Assembly (NCBI GenBank): GCA_963585895.1
Contig: OY757904.1
Location: forward strand, 88,481,338 to 88,545,337
Direction of reading: 5' to 3'
Origin: Sepioteuthis lessoniana
Lineage: Eukaryota > Mollusca > Cephalopoda > Myopsida > Loliginidae
Length of the DNA: 64,000 bases
Each line of letters starts with the position of its first letter. Position 1 is the first letter of the stretch. The notes under the pieces are model-generated. The model did no database searches. It had not been told where the DNA came from and was given only the letters and a program-made list of their open reading frames with translations. Shown one piece after another: positions 23,300-35,720 of the stretch. Made by a program: the position numbers and the translations under genes.

Positions 23300-25680
23300 A
23301 TTCTCTAACCTCTTGACATAAGATAAACCCATACGAGTTTACATACCGTTAGGACGAATCAATAAAATTGATATCATAGAAATAGTGACCTGAATGAATT
23401 GTGATAAAAAGCAACTAAAATTAACAGATGAAGAAAAATAGCAATGAGAATTAAAAATCCTAACAATTGACAATTCTGTATCTAAGGATTAATGGTATAT
23501 GGTATCAACACTAATAGTGTTAATGTTGTTTTTCTTGGTTATGTTATGAAAATAAATAGAAAATTGTTTGTTGTCATCTACTGAGACGGGTCAACTTAAG
23601 AGTCAAATTAAATAATAGCTCGATTTATCATGGCTGTCACACTCGTTTATTTCTTCTGTTAACTTCTACAGAGAATTATCATATTTATTTAGTCGATAAC
23701 TGGAACCGACATTCTACTCGGTATAAAGAATGAATAACAAATACTCTTTTTTCAATGAATACAAATTTTGATGGGAAATATATTTTCTTCCGGGATCAAA
23801 TCTCGTTATGCCCTGATTGATTTTCCAACCCAATGATAGAATGAGAAACAGAACAGTATTGAAAGTATTTTGACTCGTTTAAAAAAAAAATAATGTCGTC
23901 AACAAATGATTTGATGCTGAATTTTTGTAATCAGCATCAAAAATACTAAGGATTCTAGAATTTGGAAGAGGGTAATAGAAGCAAACTAAATAAAATGGAT
24001 AAGAGTTGTAATCTTAAGAGAACATTAATAGGTTAAATATTATTTGAACACAAAAGTTTTAGGAAACCCCAAAGATAGAATGTTCCATGTGATTCTGTAG
24101 CTTAAAAAGAGGGTAAATAAGTGAGAGCAAACAGACCAAGTGGAAAGAGGTATTGTAGTACAGTTGTGAAAATCTAAAATCCACAACAAAGAAAACATTC
24201 GAGACCCAAAACATACACAATCAGGCTACGGCACAAGCCCTTTGCCTGTTGATGAAAATTATCGATGATATACTCTGCATTTAAATAGAAGCATCAATAT
24301 CATCATAGACAGCCATGACAATGAGGTGCTCTTGGAAAAGTTTTGGATTCAAATCGAGTGAAATTGATTAAAGTGCAAGACGATGAAGAGGAAGAGAGAG
24401 GGAAAGAAGTTATACCTAGATTGTAGTTTTATTTCCCTTTCTTCATTTTTCTTTCTCCCGCCTCTCTTCTTCAAAAGTATGACAAACAGACAAGCTCTTT
24501 ATTCTGTATTAAAACATATGTAACCTAACTAGTATTGAAAACTTTATATTTCTATTCTATTCTGGTTATTTGTTCGCATAGCTGTTCCTAGGGTCTGGAT
24601 GTAATTCACGTTAGCTAAATGGAACAAATATTAAGGATTAGTTCTATATCGCTTGTGATAACTTTTTTTGGTTGAATTTTGGGTGTAATGTTTCGGGGTA
24701 TTTTTCTATACGGTATTTTATTTGGTAGTTTTGTTTAAATATATATGATGTGGTTGTAAATACATAAGCATCTTTTATACTGGTAAACTTGTGATTACAG
24801 AAATGGGAAAATAATGATTTTGTGTAACGTAAGTAATGCATATGACCAGCGTGTATTATGCGTGTGAAATCATGTAATGTTCGTTAAGTCAATCTTATCT
24901 TCGATTATTCCCGTAACTGCATTTCTATTGTAATCTAATTTATAATATTAGATAAAAGTGAGGTCGATGATGTGTCTTATATGTCAAACAGTGATTTAGA
25001 ATTATCTTGTGAATAAGAGACATCAGTTTATTCTGAATCCGACGGTGAATTTCTTTTTTTAAGCGTGCATATTCATCAGATTGTGAGTGTAATTTGTTTT
25101 CAATGTCTGTTCGTTGCAAAAACAGAAATATGATATGGACGAACACTCTCCCCAACTTTCCAACGTTTTCTATTTAGCAGCCATTCAACTGTGGAAACTT
25201 TAGAAAATATAAGATGCAAGTTAGATTAATGTTTTTGATTTTTTAAACTCTATTTATTTATAACGAACCCATTGGCGGCTATTATGCTTGATTTCGTTCC
25301 ACATCCGATTTAAGGAATCTATAATCAAATACAAATAAATAAAGAAATAAAGAAAGAGTAGTTCACTATAATAAGTATTTTCCTTCGCAAAATTATGATG
25401 ATTGGGTGGAGTTTAAAAGCAGACCCAACAATATTATTATTTAATGTCAACTTAAATTAAAGATCGTTTTATTGTTGGAACTTTTGCCTTAACAAAAGTC
25501 TCGTTATGATGTGTCATCTTTACTATTAAGATGACATATTTTATTCTATTGTTCGTCTTAGATACGTTTGTATCATGGTAAAGAAGCCTATTGCCAACAA
25601 AAAGAGAAGTAGGATATATGTAATAATAGCAAATAAGAGGAAATTTATATACAAACTGACTCGCCGTCTCTCTGACAACT
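23300..25680. other. AT-rich DNA, no gene recognised
   Basis: No motif in any frame that I trust. A line of similarity to 17.3 kb occurs near 24613. Confidence 0.55.
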
Positions 25681-25806
25681 AATTAATAAGATGGACGCAA
25701 CCATTCTTTTACGGTCCATAGGGGAGGTAGGTAATCATATACCACACCTGACCTATAAGATAAATGCCTTTTCTTTCTTCTTTAGGATCCACGTCCAAAA
25801 ATTTCT

Positions 25807-26470
25807 TTAGGGTTTGATAACTTGAGTTTTTGGCAAATTGAATGCGTCACACAAAATTTCCATTGGTAAATGTGTTTGCACATTTTCTTGATTGGTAAAT
25901 CTGCGTTTCAATTGGTTAACATGTCTTTTATATCTCCAATTTAGACCCTGTATCATGTAAGAGGTTTTTTCCAAGTTAGTAATTATAACACCAACTTTGC
26001 ACATTTCTTTACCAGAAATATACAGCCCCCGCCAAAAAAAAAAAAAAAAAAAAAAAATTCCATCTCTAGGCCTAAAATATCTGTTTGACGTTTGTTTGGT
26101 GTTTTTCCAAAATGTTATTTTACGTCCTGGCAACAATTTATCAAAAATTGATTGTACTCTCCTACTAAACATCAATTCAGCTGGGGATTGACCTGATTGT
26201 GTATTTGGATTAGGGGCCATTTTATAGATCCTAAGAAATTATTGTAAACTTACAACCTCGTTTTATTCTCCGTTGATTTTCTTTAATCCACGCTTAAACA
26301 CGAATCCATAAACCTCTCGACTGGCCCGTTTGACTTTGGATGATACGCTGGTGTGGTAATATGTCCAATGGAGTAGAATTTTTAAAAAATTTGCAAATTC
26401 ATTTGAGGTAAATTGCGTTGTATTATCGGAGACAATTGTGTCTGGAACCCGGAAACTTGCGAATATTTCA
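25807..26470 (-). pseudogene. Ty3/Gypsy integrase, C-terminal half, broken
   Basis: Read right to left. At 26300-26470 the minus strand encodes an integrase core with TIVSDN (second catalytic Asp) followed by a degraded YHPKSN-like region where the catalytic Glu is expected, with frame errors. From 26220 a 137-codon frame continues with SGQSPAELMFSRR and LLPGRK, then a C-terminal region with the NWRYKRHVNQLKRR motif typical of the DNA-binding tail. A poly-A tract at 26034-26057 expands to a run of Phe codons inside the frame. RT and RNase H are missing. The element is dead. Confidence 0.8.
26034..26057. repeat. Poly-A tract inside the integrase relic
   Basis: An uninterrupted run of 24 A. 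It inserts a string of Phe codons into the minus-strand integrase frame and probably arose by slippage after the copy became inactive. Confidence 0.9.
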
Positions 26471-26559
26471 TTTTAGAAATTCACTAATACAGACAAAAAC
26501 GGACGTTTACATTTCAGTATTTCGGGCCAATACAATAAAACTGTCAACACTTATGAATT

Positions 26560-26990
26560 AGTATGAGCCATTTAAAGGTCTTGAGCAATCTTTTACGTGG
26601 AACATCAGTCTTAGGCCAAGATTCAAGTTTTATTGAGGATGATTTTTCTGCTACATTGCATTGTGATGCTACAGAGCATTACAAACTTTATCAGCAATAA
26701 CAGAAAGAGTCATGCTTTTGTAGTTCTTAGTGAGGTCACTTTTCTCAGATAAGAGGAAGATGCAACCTTTGTGTCTATTTCTTAATCGCATTTTGTTTAT
26801 AGACTGCGTCGCACAATCGAAGACCTATGTCATCAACTTACTTTGTCTTCCATATTTCTGGCGATATTTCGTCGAGGCTTTGCGGATTTTCCGCAATGAA
26901 TTTTTATCGGTACTACATTAATTTCTCCCTACATTAACCGTCCGAATTAGCTATTAATAATTTGTGCGATAGGCTTATCTGTGACATAAG
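26560..26990 (-). pseudogene. RTE-type LINE, fragment before the RT core
   Basis: The minus strand carries, with several stops, a SLDEISPEIWKTK segment followed by LCDAVYKQN, matching the region just upstream of the RT palm in RTE elements. The same region in the 43.1-45.0 kb copy reads DEIPPEVWKTRKF. The motif-A Asp region and YxDD are not included. Severe decay suggests an older insertion than the 43-kb copy. Confidence 0.7.
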
Positions 26991-26999
26991 GTGAATTTC

Positions 27000-27720
27000 T
27001 AAGCAGAGTCTTATAATATATTCGCGCGTGCGAGTGTGTGTTAATTGTATTTCAATGGCAGAAATCGACTCTGATTAATTCAAATGATTACTTCAGTGCA
27101 AAGAAATTTATAAAAATTCGTTTCTATTTACAATCTAAATTTTGAAACTTTTTGTTAACGTTTACAATTAAGCTGCGAACACTATTCTAAGGGAATTTTT
27201 TAATATGAAATCGATTGAAATCCATTTTTTTTTTTATTTGCTTCTTCTAAACAATTCTTAGCGTTATATTTTCATGACAATTTCTGAAAGGATAAAATGT
27301 ATTCAATGTGTTAGATGAAATACCCTTTCTGTTTATGATTCCATTTCTATCAAAATTTTGAAAATAAAGAGTTACAAGGAAACTGCGCAATTTTAATTTT
27401 TCTTGTAATCTATTGTTAAAGACCGTTAAAAAATCGAATTTAAAAACTATAAATTCCAATTCATTTATGAAGTAATTGTTCATTGAGTTGAATTTATTAT
27501 TATAATAAATGTTTAAAATTGGTTACCTTCAATACATTATTTGAAGTGTTCATCGTTCTGGTAACTCAGAACTAAATACATTATTTTCATAAAAATAAAC
27601 ACTGAAATGTAAAAAGAATCACATTTGCAACTGGAACATAATTTTTGGCAAAGCTAGATTTAAATATTGAACAAATGATGCCTTCAAGCAAAGTATGGGT
27701 TGGTTGTTACAGTAACAATG
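27000..27720. other. AT-rich DNA, no gene recognised
   Basis: No coding or RNA signal seen. Confidence 0.55.
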
Positions 27721-27730
27721 AATCAAGTGA

Positions 27731-27765
27731 ATTTACACACTATTAATTATTAATAGTGTGTAAAT
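27731..27765. repeat. 17-bp perfect palindrome with 1-base spacer
   Basis: ATTTACACACTATTAAT at 27731-27747 is followed by one T and its exact reverse complement at 27749-27765. Confidence 0.97.
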
Positions 27766-28017
27766 CTTCTGTTGAGAGAATAAAGGCAAGATGGGTGGTC
27801 ATCTTAACTTGTTTTCATTAAAGCCGTAACATTGTATGGGTGAATGGAGTGATTCTTTTTAGTGCAACACCTGATTAAAAAGCCTTTAATTCCTTATATC
27901 ACATTTAAAGGGGGAACATGAAAAGATCATCATTGTCACGTTTAATGCTGTTTAGAACGCCAAACAGTATGTGGAGAAAATTCATTATTAGTTGTAGTTG
28001 GCAGAGATTATAAGATT

Positions 28018-28118
<101 letters not shown>

Positions 28119-28217
28119 GCGTGCTCGCATCTTTACTTGTTTATGAAGATGTATTCGAAAAAATTCAATGTGGTTTGTAATATACCAAAATATCTGAATA
28201 TTCCTTAGGCTTCTAAG

Positions 28218-28220
<3 letters not shown>

Positions 28221-28271
<51 letters not shown>
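28221..28271. repeat. (TA)n microsatellite
   Basis: Pure TA tract of about 50 bases. Confidence 0.95.
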
Positions 28272-28274
<3 letters not shown>

Positions 28275-28540
28275 CTATCGAAAAAAAAACAAATTTTCAT
28301 GTGTTGGTATCTCGTTAAATTTATATTCATGTGTACTGACATTTCTTTCTGTTAATAACGTTCAGAAAACCTAAAACTAAATGTTGAATTTCAATTTATT
28401 ATTCTTAAATATTTTAAATCAATTTTCTGTTTCTCATTATATGTGTTGTGGTATCAGATAAATCCCCTAGTTAGAATCCAGATTTAATTTGGATTGTGTC
28501 GAAGTTTCAGTGTTTTTCTAAAACTTTCTTTCCCTTGCAA

Positions 28541-28765
28541 AGGGGTAAGACCCCCACCAAAAAATGTAGCGTCCAAGGTATGATACTAAATTACATCGAG
28601 TAGTGAGGCTACATTTCTAGATATTTGGGAAATGTGGAGTACCCTTACATTGCCATTACTGCCAGTTCCACTCTGGTCCGGAGTAGTAGTACCTATTAGC
28701 GTCGTATTATTAGACTGAATAGGTCTGTTTAAGAATATCTGTATTCGATTGGACCGCTTGCAAAA
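28541..28765 (+). repeat. Dispersed repeat family X, copy 2
   Basis: Begins AGGGGTAAGACCCCCACC and continues with GAAATGTGGAGTACCC, TTGCCATTACTGCC and GTTCCACTCTGGTC. Each landmark has a counterpart in the same order at 39001-39185. No open frame spans it. Confidence 0.75.
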
Positions 28766-28789
28766 ATAAAACAAATAACTCTTAAGAAA

Positions 28790-29690
28790 CAACTATAGAA
28801 AAATTGTGAATATGAATGGTATGGTTGACTGGTCATTTAAATCAATCAGTCAATTAATCTATCATATAAGTTTCTTCTTCTGGTCGATATTCAAGGTTTC
28901 AAATTCTACAGGAAATTAGAAACTTGTAATATATTCCAGATTTTATGTAATTGTTATGGTATGAATAGAAGTTTATAAGTTTGCATTTATTATTTGGTTT
29001 TTAAGAAGAACTGATTTTAAACCTTTATTATTTTGAGTTAAACTAGATTCTCATTATCTCAATCAGTTCATATAAAATGCTAAATGAACTCTAACATGAA
29101 GCTAAAAACAAAAAAGAAAATTAAAAATAAAAGAGAACAAAACTTAAGTGTATGTAATGTATCCAAGAAACACCACAATAATCAAACCTGACTGAAATCT
29201 TACCTATCTCAATTCAGCTAGTGTAGCAAACCCCAGAAAAATGTTTTATAATTTATTCAGTATTAAACAAAAAGCTCATATTGCATTCAAAGTGAGAATT
29301 CATGAAATTGCTTGTGAGAAAAATACGTTGTCCTCATTTCTAGAAATTTAAAGAAAAGAATAGATGATCATCGCTGAAAGCTGAAAAGGAAAAATATACT
29401 TAATAACACAATTTCTATTTAACGAAAGTCTAATAAATAAAAGCAGAAAAAATTCATCACAACGGTCAATAACAAATTCTTTAGTTAATTTATAGTATCA
29501 CCGAATTTTAGATTAATGCTCTAAGAATGTGAAATACTAAAAGAAATAAGAATATATATAATATAAGAATATATATGATATATAGGAACAAGAATAAATA
29601 TAATTGGCTAAAATCTGTCTTTCGATAGCGACACAATTAAATCTGAAAATTAATCATCCACTTGCTTTACATAAATTGTCAGGACATTGA
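28790..29690. other. AT-rich DNA, no gene recognised
   Basis: Nothing beyond AT-rich low-complexity sequence. Confidence 0.5.
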
Positions 29691-29699
29691 AATTTGAGT

Positions 29700-30060
29700 C
29701 TAATAGTGAGATTGGACTGCATGCAAAGAAGACTGACAAAATTAATAAAAAAGTAAGATTTCAGTTATAAGGAGAGATTAGAAAAAATAGGATTAACTAC
29801 TTTACTAAAAAAACGAGTGAGATGTGATCTAATTGAAACTTTCAAAATGATTAGCGGAATTTCTAATAATGGTAAATCTTTTTTTTAAATATTTCTCCTC
29901 GAATCAGAAATTTACTGTCAAGACAGTTTTCAAAAACTAAGTGTACCGACCAATTAGATTTTATTTTATTTTATTCGATTTTTTGCTAATAGAGTAAAAT
30001 AATTTTAGAACAAAAACATCAATATTGTAAATATATTAAGATGAAATTTATGTTTTCAGA
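29700..30060 (+). pseudogene. CR1/Jockey-type LINE, ORF2 C-terminal fragment
   Basis: The plus strand encodes the characteristic tail of CR1/Jockey-group reverse transcriptases: QRRLTKLIKK, then YKERLEKIGLTTLLKKRVR and CDLIETFKMISGISN, followed by a decayed FFANRV segment. A few stops and a frame change are present. The catalytic palm lies upstream in the family and is absent here, so this is a 5'-truncated copy. Confidence 0.75.
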
Positions 30061-30237
30061 AAAAAAAAGATAAGAAAAAAAGAATCTAAGGGGGCATTTT
30101 TGCAAACAATCGGAAGAATTCCTTTACAGAATATGATTTGTATATACGAGATATTGTATTAAAAGAGTATATATGTTCAGTTCAAAGATTCTTTTTTAAG
30201 ATTGACGTGAGAAGAATGTAACAAACAAATAAAAAAA

Positions 30238-30285
30238 CAAATAATAAAAATAATAATAATAATAATGATAATAATAATAATAATC
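30238..30285. repeat. (AAT)n-rich microsatellite
   Basis: ATAATAAT-type repeat with one GATA interruption. Confidence 0.85.
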
Positions 30286-30339
30286 ATCTCTGCCAGAAGA
30301 CCATACCTAATGATAATAACAAAAAAAAAACTGTTATTG

Positions 30340-30580
30340 ATGTGGACCCAATTTGGGTCAACGAAAAGATAACTCGGAACACAGTATACGTTTAAGGATA
30401 TATTGAAGTAACAAGATACAGAGAAAAGTGATGGCGTAAGTTAGGCTTACTTGTCAGTCAAATATCCCGTCTCTATCCAATCTCTACAACCGGCTGACCA
30501 TCGACGAGAGTACTTGGCTCTCGATTAATATAGGATTTGGAAGAGTCCATCAATGTGTAGGTCACGGTCCCATAACAGTT
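30340..30580. other. GC-elevated patch, possible LTR relic
   Basis: Less AT-rich than its surroundings, with no reading frame of interest. Weakly like the patch at 20450-20720; possibly part of an LTR. Confidence 0.2.
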
Positions 30581-30584
30581 ATAT

Positions 30585-30935
30585 AATGAGCTTTACCGTT
30601 CAGGTAAACTACAGAGTGAAAATCTAAGAAATAAAAAGAGAAAGTACTTGGACCTTGCCAAAGAACAAAAAAAAGCTGTGGAACATTATAGTAACTGTGT
30701 TACCATTTGTAATTGGCGAGCTTGGAATAGTCCTCGAAAACTTGGTACGGAAACTGAAAGAATAGGAAATCAGAGGACGAATCGAGATCATCCAAACTGC
30801 AGCATTGTTGAGATCGGTCAGTATACTTAGAAGAGTCCTGGAAACCTAAGAATACTTGCTGTAACTCAGGATCCAGTGAAAGACCATCAGCTACTGTTGT
30901 TGTGTGAAGCTCACAAGAAGTATAATAATTTTAAT
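30585..30935 (+). pseudogene. Restriction-endonuclease-type LINE, 3' terminal copy
   Basis: Encodes, across several frames, the last ~100 residues of the same LINE family found at 30950-33870 and 59770-62324: a YLDLA-like start, a TICNWRAWNSPRK segment, then an ETIQT-like and LLRSARI-like region. It ends near 30930 in an AATAATTTTAATAA tail. It lies directly upstream of, and in the same orientation as, the next copy. Confidence 0.7.
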
Positions 30936-31099
30936 AAATCATGAGTTAACAGAAGACTACATTACCATCCCAAAGGAATCAAAAGTTGATAAAACTCAAG
31001 GTAGAGACATAGAAAGTAAAAAAAAGTATTGCAACATATCCCAACGGACAGCATCACCAAACTGAACGATTTAATCTCTGTAGGAGCAAATCTAGTCAG

Positions 31100-31150
<51 letters not shown>
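31100..31150. repeat. (TA)n microsatellite within the LINE
   Basis: Pure TA tract of about 50 bases inside the pre-RT region of the LINE, so it expanded after insertion or marks a rearranged boundary. Confidence 0.9.
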
Positions 31151-31151
<1 letters not shown>

Positions 31152-32901
31152 TCCAAAGGAACCCTAACGGAAATACAAAACTTATATCAGAAATGAGGAT
31201 AAAAGAACAAATAAGGAACTGAGATAGCAAGTAAAACTACTAAGGAAGGGGAAATATACATAGACACATTGGAAAGAAAAGACAAAAAAAGACAACGGTA
31301 AATATCTCTAACAATATAACTGGAAAAATAAATCAAAATATTTTGGTGAAAGAAGGAAGACTCAAAAGATATCGGGACAGTGTTAAACAATGTTAACAAT
31401 ATAAGGTCATCCAAAATAACGAATAAAAATTCTGCCAACAAATTGATGGAGGGTGCACAAAAACAAATCAGCAACTGGATGCAAAAGAAGAGTAAAGTGT
31501 GGAAAGAACAGAACGGAAATGCTAAATGGATAAATAACATGAAAAAAGAATGCGAAGAAATTGAAGGAGTCGAGGCGAACACCTGAACTCGTTTTGAGTA
31601 ACAAACAATAAAATACTAAATTGGAAAACCCCTGGCCATTATAGTATACCTTGATTCCGGTTGGAAAAATATGTGTCCATTCATGACAAACTGGCTCTGC
31701 ATCTGAGTACATATAAGAAGTAAGAATATCCAAATGAACGACAAAAGGGAAAGCTATCCTGATCCGAAAGGACCTCTAAAAAAGAATCATCCCTCACAAC
31801 TATGGACTGATAACTTGTTTACTAATGATCTGGAAAATCCTGACGGCACAGGTCAGAGAAGAAATCTATTATTCGCTTGAATGCCACGGACTATTTTCAG
31901 AAGAACAAAAAGGATACCGCAACAGGACAAAAAGGAAAAATGACCTACTATATATAGAACAATACATCCTCAAATAAGCCAAAACGAGGAGGTAAATGTA
32001 GCCATGGCATGGATTGACTACAAGAAGGTCTATAATATGGTCTCACAGAAGTGAATAATAGAGTCTAAAAATGTACAAAATATCCGATAAACTTCATCGC
32101 GAATGCAATGGAAAACTGAAGGGAGTAATTGATTGGAAGTCAAACTATTACAGAGGTAAAACTCCAAAGAGGTATCTTCCCGTGAGACCCACTCTCGCCA
32201 CTGCTTTTCGTTATAGTAATGATACCATTCAACTACGTCCTTAGGAGTCTACAAATTATACAAAATCATAGGAAAAGATTCATCCCCTTATGTATACGAA
32301 AAAAATTTAAAAAATGGAAAAGTATAAAAGACCTGGAGATCTTGATAAGATAAGAATATACTACCAGAATCGGAAATAGAATTTGGCTTAAAAATATGAC
32401 ATACTGATAATGAAATAGGGAAAAGAGAAACAAGAGAAGGAATTGAACAATCAAATCTAGCAAGTATTAGGACGCTGAGAGAGACGGTAAAATATATGAA
32501 TTTTAGGAATATTGGAAGCGGATACCATCAAACAAGCGGAGATGAAGAACAAAATAAGAAAAAGAGTTCCTCAGAACAAGAAAGCTTCTCATAACCAAGC
32601 ACTGCAGTAGAAATCTCACCAAAGGAATAAAAACCTAGGCATTCCCTCTGGTAAGATACTCGGGACCATTCTTAAAATAGACAGGAGAGGAGCTCAGACA
32701 AATGAACCAAAGAACAAGAAAGTTGATGACGATGCACAAAGCGTTATATTTAAAGATTGTGTTGATACAACGATACAAGGACTCGCGCACTTTGTGAAGA
32801 GAACCAAAGAAAGATTAATTACAGCTACCAATAACAACATTAGCAGAATGACGACTAACACTAGGAAACAGAAATGGGAAGAAAAACAACTGTATCGATA
32901 T

Positions 32902-33170
32902 CGTCGGAGGAAATGAGCACGGCGACACGAGTTCAAATCCTGGACGACACTGATTGCATTTCACATAGCACTAATACCCTTGGGAAAGGTATGAATCCAA
33001 TTATTCTCCCTCCAGCTATGGGTAAATAGTAGGGCAGACTAGGTTCTTCAGCCTCGGTGAGGCAACTAATCTAAGAGAAGGAAAACTCTGAATTCAAACC
33101 TGTTAAACTCCGCTTAAAAATTGACCTCGTGTCATATCCTGCCCGAGCGGAGGGGTTGGGTAAATATAGG
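32902..33170 (+). mobile_element. SINE inserted in the LINE, with 10-bp target duplication
   Basis: GTATCGATAT occurs at 32892-32901 and again at 33171-33180, and LINE coding sequence resumes across the pair. The insert has a tRNA-like promoter region with the B-box-like GAGTTCAAATCC. Its central part (ATACCCTTGGGAAAGG, AGCTATGGGTAAATAGTA) is shared with the SINE at 46704-46947, but the 3' part is different. Length is 269 bases. Confidence 0.85.
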
Positions 33171-33879
33171 GTATCGATATTTCAAGTAGAAAACTGGTGC
33201 GATTGCCCTCGAGTAGATATGGACACAGCTACGAAATGGAAATCTTAAGAGACAAATTGAATCTCTTCTAATAGCAATACGAAACAACGCCATAAGGTCC
33301 AATTACGTTAAAGCGAGAATAGATGATATGTAACAGAATAGCAAGTGTAGTTTCTGAAAAAAAAGAAATGAAATGATTGATCACATAGTAAACAAATACA
33401 GCAAACTAGGACAAAAGGACTACAATATCAGGTATAACTGGAGTGGAAAGGTGATTCACTTTGAAATGTGCAAAAGATTGAAATTTCACCATAATGTCAA
33501 ATGGTTTATGTGCAAATTAGAATCCACGTTAGAGAACGAGACGCATGGAATTCTCCGAGATTTTGTGATACAAACGGATCACTCGATACCGGCCAGGAAA
33601 ACAAACCTAGTGTTAATTAACGAAAAAAAAAAGAGAGAACTTATCGTCTAGCAGATTTTACCGTTCCTGCTGATCAGAGAGAGGAAAGATAAACAAATAA
33701 TTGGATCTTGCCAGATAATTAAAAGATATAAAAAAAGCTGTGATACCAATCGTAATTCGTGCGCTTGGATCCGTCACTAAACATTGCAAAGGAAATTGGG
33801 ACAGTTTGGGATCGAGGGAAAAATCGTGACCCTTCAAACTAGAACATTGTTAAGATCGGCTAAAATTTTCTAATTAATA

Positions 33880-34880
33880 ACTGAAATACTTTCAAGATAA
33901 TTAAAGCAAATTCATACTTATCACTTAAAAATGTTTTTAATGATACATAACATTATTTTATATTCTATGTTGCTCCAATGATTATTTTCGACTAATCTAT
34001 TGAATATCGAATGTGAATTTTTTTCTTTCAAATATTCTGAGCTGAGTTGGATGAATATTTACTCGTACCCACTGGAGTACGATTAGAGATAAATGTGAAC
34101 TATGATATTCAAAATTCAGTGACAAATTTGAACAATGATATTCAAATTCCTAAAATTACCTTCAAATGTTCACTTTCTGAAAATCTAATATCTTCCAGTT
34201 TCGTGATCTCGGCAAAAAAGTTATAATAGTTTTGTTATGTCCTCTTTTATTGACAAATGATATTCGCGTCAGAAATGGTTGGATTCTTCATGTTTGGATT
34301 GGCAAGAGTGCATTCGATCAAAGTTTGTCTCTGAATGAAAGAATCGCTTAGCCGGCACTTCTGTCTAGAATGTCTTATATTTTTCTATGGAACTACAAAA
34401 TGGTTACTTTAAAATGATAGATTAAATCTAAAAATTAAAACTCGAAATATTTGAAAATGGAAAGAAATGTTATTTATTGAATTTTCGTCTTTTTTAGCTA
34501 AATCAGTTTTTATAAAATTAATCAATCGTATTGAATGGATGCACGAAAAAAATCTACTTTTGGTAACAATTACGACCAATATATTTTACTAGACTAAATA
34601 ATTTCTTTGTAAAAATGTTTAATTTGCTTTCAAACTCTGAATCGCTCAAATGACTTTTTAAAAATATCCGTACGCCACGATAATAGATAAAATTATATTT
34701 TCCTTTCAAACAAATATATGCCATATTTTTTTCACAGAATCGTATGCAATATTTCCTTCGATTTTCATTTCTCTTACTATAAATCAGCAAATGAATGCGA
34801 TTAATATCATGCAGATAGTCCAGTAATTTCTTTTAACACAAATATATCAAAATATAATGATTGAATATACAATGTCTGGT
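33880..34880. other. AT-rich DNA, no gene recognised
   Basis: No motif found in the DNA following the LINE. Confidence 0.5.
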
Positions 34881-35720
34881 AGAATGAACTTCTGTATGTA
34901 AAATTGGTGCGGTGCAGTTGCGTTCGAATATCACAGCAGTGAAGCAGATCGTTACCAGATATCCACGATGTTTAACTCTTAAGCATGATCTGGCATTGAG
35001 AATGTCTGATCAGAGCTTTTGACGCCAATTTTACATGCAGTCCTTAACTGCTATCCATACAAAATAATGGCTATACAAGATAGTGACTGGTTCAACCAAA
35101 CTGGAAAATCTTCGTGCTGCTCATATTGTCTTCACCCACAAATTCATGAATGACAACCAGACACGATTATCAATTAGTATCGACCATAACATCCCAATTT
35201 CCTTGATAATCCAAGTTTCATGAATGAAATGATTAAAGTACAGGAGCGGTTGTGCATGCTATAGCCAAAATGTTCACTAGCACAGTTGACGCCGGTGGCA
35301 GGAAAAGTCCGACACAACTAGCAGGTGCTATATTGCAGCATCCTGCCAAACTCCACTCCCTAGACAATATCTACCTTTAAAATGCGTTGTTTCAGCAGGA
35401 TATCTATCTGGATTGTCTCTCCTAGATATCCCTTTAGGTACGAGAGTAGGGTAGGTAGGTAATGTCATATATCATAACCCTGACGACTCCTTTTTACCCA
35501 GATCTTTTGCTGCTTTGATTTGAGGCAACCAGAAGTTGCGATGAGAAGAAACAAAAGTCTTACTAAGTTATGAAGAGTTACCTATTTGGATTCACTCTTT
35601 AATCGTCGAAGTGCAGCTGAATGGATGCGAATGCTGAAAGTGAGAGTTGTAAGCAGAATTAATATGCAACTTATTTCTAAGGCTTTAGCAGTAGATGCAT
35701 CTCATCGCTCTGTGGCATCT
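34880..35720. other. Moderate-GC unassigned stretch
   Basis: GC is clearly higher than in the flanks, and the stretch has phrases such as GTTGACGCCGGTGGCAGG. A GGTAGGTAAT...CATAT segment near 35445 resembles one near 25725, which lies just downstream (3') of the minus-strand Gypsy integrase relic. It may therefore be an untranslated or LTR part of a Gypsy element. No protein motif was recognised. Confidence 0.3.

Larger units (their letters stand above)
30950..33870 (+). mobile_element. R2/R4-type LINE (C-terminal restriction-like endonuclease), split by a SINE
   Basis: A decayed ORF2 in several frames. From 31380 a 68-codon stretch (QKQISNWMQKKSKVWKEQ) is the pre-RT region. At about 31995-32030 AMAWIDYKKVYNMV is RT motif A, with the second Asp of the family's YKKAYDM string changed to Asn. 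Thumb-like sequence runs to ~32890. After the inserted SINE (32902-33170), 33373-33651 encodes the endonuclease-like domain, including HGILRDFVIQTDHSIPARK and LVLINEKKK, the P-D...K-type region of R2/R4 elements. The end near 33870 carries the family's C-terminal motif. Many stops; inactive. Proteins of this group normally cut one target strand and prime on it. Confidence 0.75.

Noticed and set aside
31187-31733. Long minus-strand hydrophobic frames
   Set aside because: Antisense of the LINE pre-RT region; the hydrophobicity comes from reading A-rich coding DNA backwards.
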